Assembly (NCBI GenBank): GCA_018609965.1
Contig: JAHENP010000311.1
Location: 1 to 6,053 of the forward strand
Direction of reading: 5' to 3'
Length of the DNA stretch: 6,053 nt
DNA from: Haloferacaceae archaeon
GTDB taxonomy: Archaea > Halobacteriota > Halobacteria > Halobacteriales > Haloferacaceae
Made by a program: the position numbers and the translations under genes. Every line of letters begins with the position of its first letter. Position 1 is the first letter of the stretch. This document shows positions 5,892-6,053 of the stretch, in pieces. The notes under the pieces are model-generated. The model was not told where the DNA came from and searched no databases. It saw nothing but the letters and a program-made list of their open reading frames with translations.

Positions 5892-5909
5892 TCGGACACA
5901 GACACTGTG
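5889..5909. repeat. Two overlapping short inverted repeats at the end of the tandem array
   Basis: GTGTC-G-GACAC (5889-5899) overlaps CACAG-ACA-CTGTG (5897-5909); both have perfect 5-bp arms. They lie about 45 bases before the ATG at 5954 and about 90 after the msrB stop. They could be an operator or a weak transcript-end hairpin. No T-tract follows, so a terminator is not claimed. Confidence 0.5.
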
Positions 5910-5953
5910 ATCCCGCGGGCAGATTCTTCAGTCTCGACCACCAGAGTGGACGT

Positions 5954-6053
5954 ATGTCACGCGACGGGCGCCAGCGCCAACGGGAACGCGAGCGCGACAC
6001 CGACAGCGGGAGCGACCGCGACACGACGAGCGGTCCGTCGGGCGGTCGCGCGA
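5954..6053 (+). CDS. Start of an unrecognised, highly charged ORF (3' end outside window)
   Basis: The ATG at 5954 opens a frame that runs to the right edge (33 codons visible). The visible part is almost entirely Arg, Asp, Glu, Gln, Ser and Gly (opening MSRDGRQRQRERERDTDSGS) and is predicted to be disordered. Such a segment can be the leader of many haloarchaeal proteins, so no function can be named. A T-rich patch, GATTCTT (5922-5928), lies about 26-32 bases upstream and may be the promoter core. The start is plausible from that spacing and from the long spacer before it, but confirmation depends on sequence beyond the window. Confidence 0.5.
   Translation, partial: MSRDGRQRQRERERDTDSGSDRDTTSGPSGGRA

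Noticed and set aside
5390..5941. Minus-strand frame with the repeated peptide DSPTQQF
   Set aside because: The repeat peptide comes from the 16-bp array (48 bp equals 16 codons), and the rest is antisense to msrB.

Overview
The window looks like chromosomal DNA of a haloarchaeon (class Halobacteria). The G+C content is high, the proteins are rich in Asp and Glu, Shine-Dalgarno sites are scarce, and at least two genes have TATA/BRE-like elements about 26-30 bases before the start codon, as expected for leaderless transcripts. No RNA gene, insertion sequence or CRISPR array was seen.

Layout from left to right: (1) the C-terminal two thirds of a class I photolyase (+, cut by the left edge). 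(2) A convergent winged-helix regulator with a long HEAT/TPR-like tail (-). (3) A 111-bp divergent promoter region. (4) An unrecognised 236-aa acidic protein (+), whose spacing of motifs resembles the TIR / nucleoside 2-deoxyribosyltransferase fold. (5) A DJ-1/PfpI family protein (+). (6) A repeat-bearing 161-bp gap. (7) A 521-aa GCS2-like carboxylate-amine ligase (+). (8) A methionine-R-sulfoxide reductase, msrB (+). (9) A five-copy 16-bp tandem repeat with adjacent inverted repeats. (10) The first 33 codons of an unrecognised, strongly charged ORF (+, cut by the right edge).

The flanking genes form a loose stress and repair neighbourhood: light-driven DNA repair, a DJ-1 family protein, a possible gamma-glutamyl ligase and repair of oxidised methionine. 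The divergent pair at 1014-2915 has visibly lower G+C and different codon choice from its neighbours. It reads as an accessory module: a DNA-binding protein with a helical-repeat tail facing a possible nucleotide-active effector. This is the best candidate in the window for an undescribed sensing or defence system, but that role is inferred from pattern reading and gene arrangement only.
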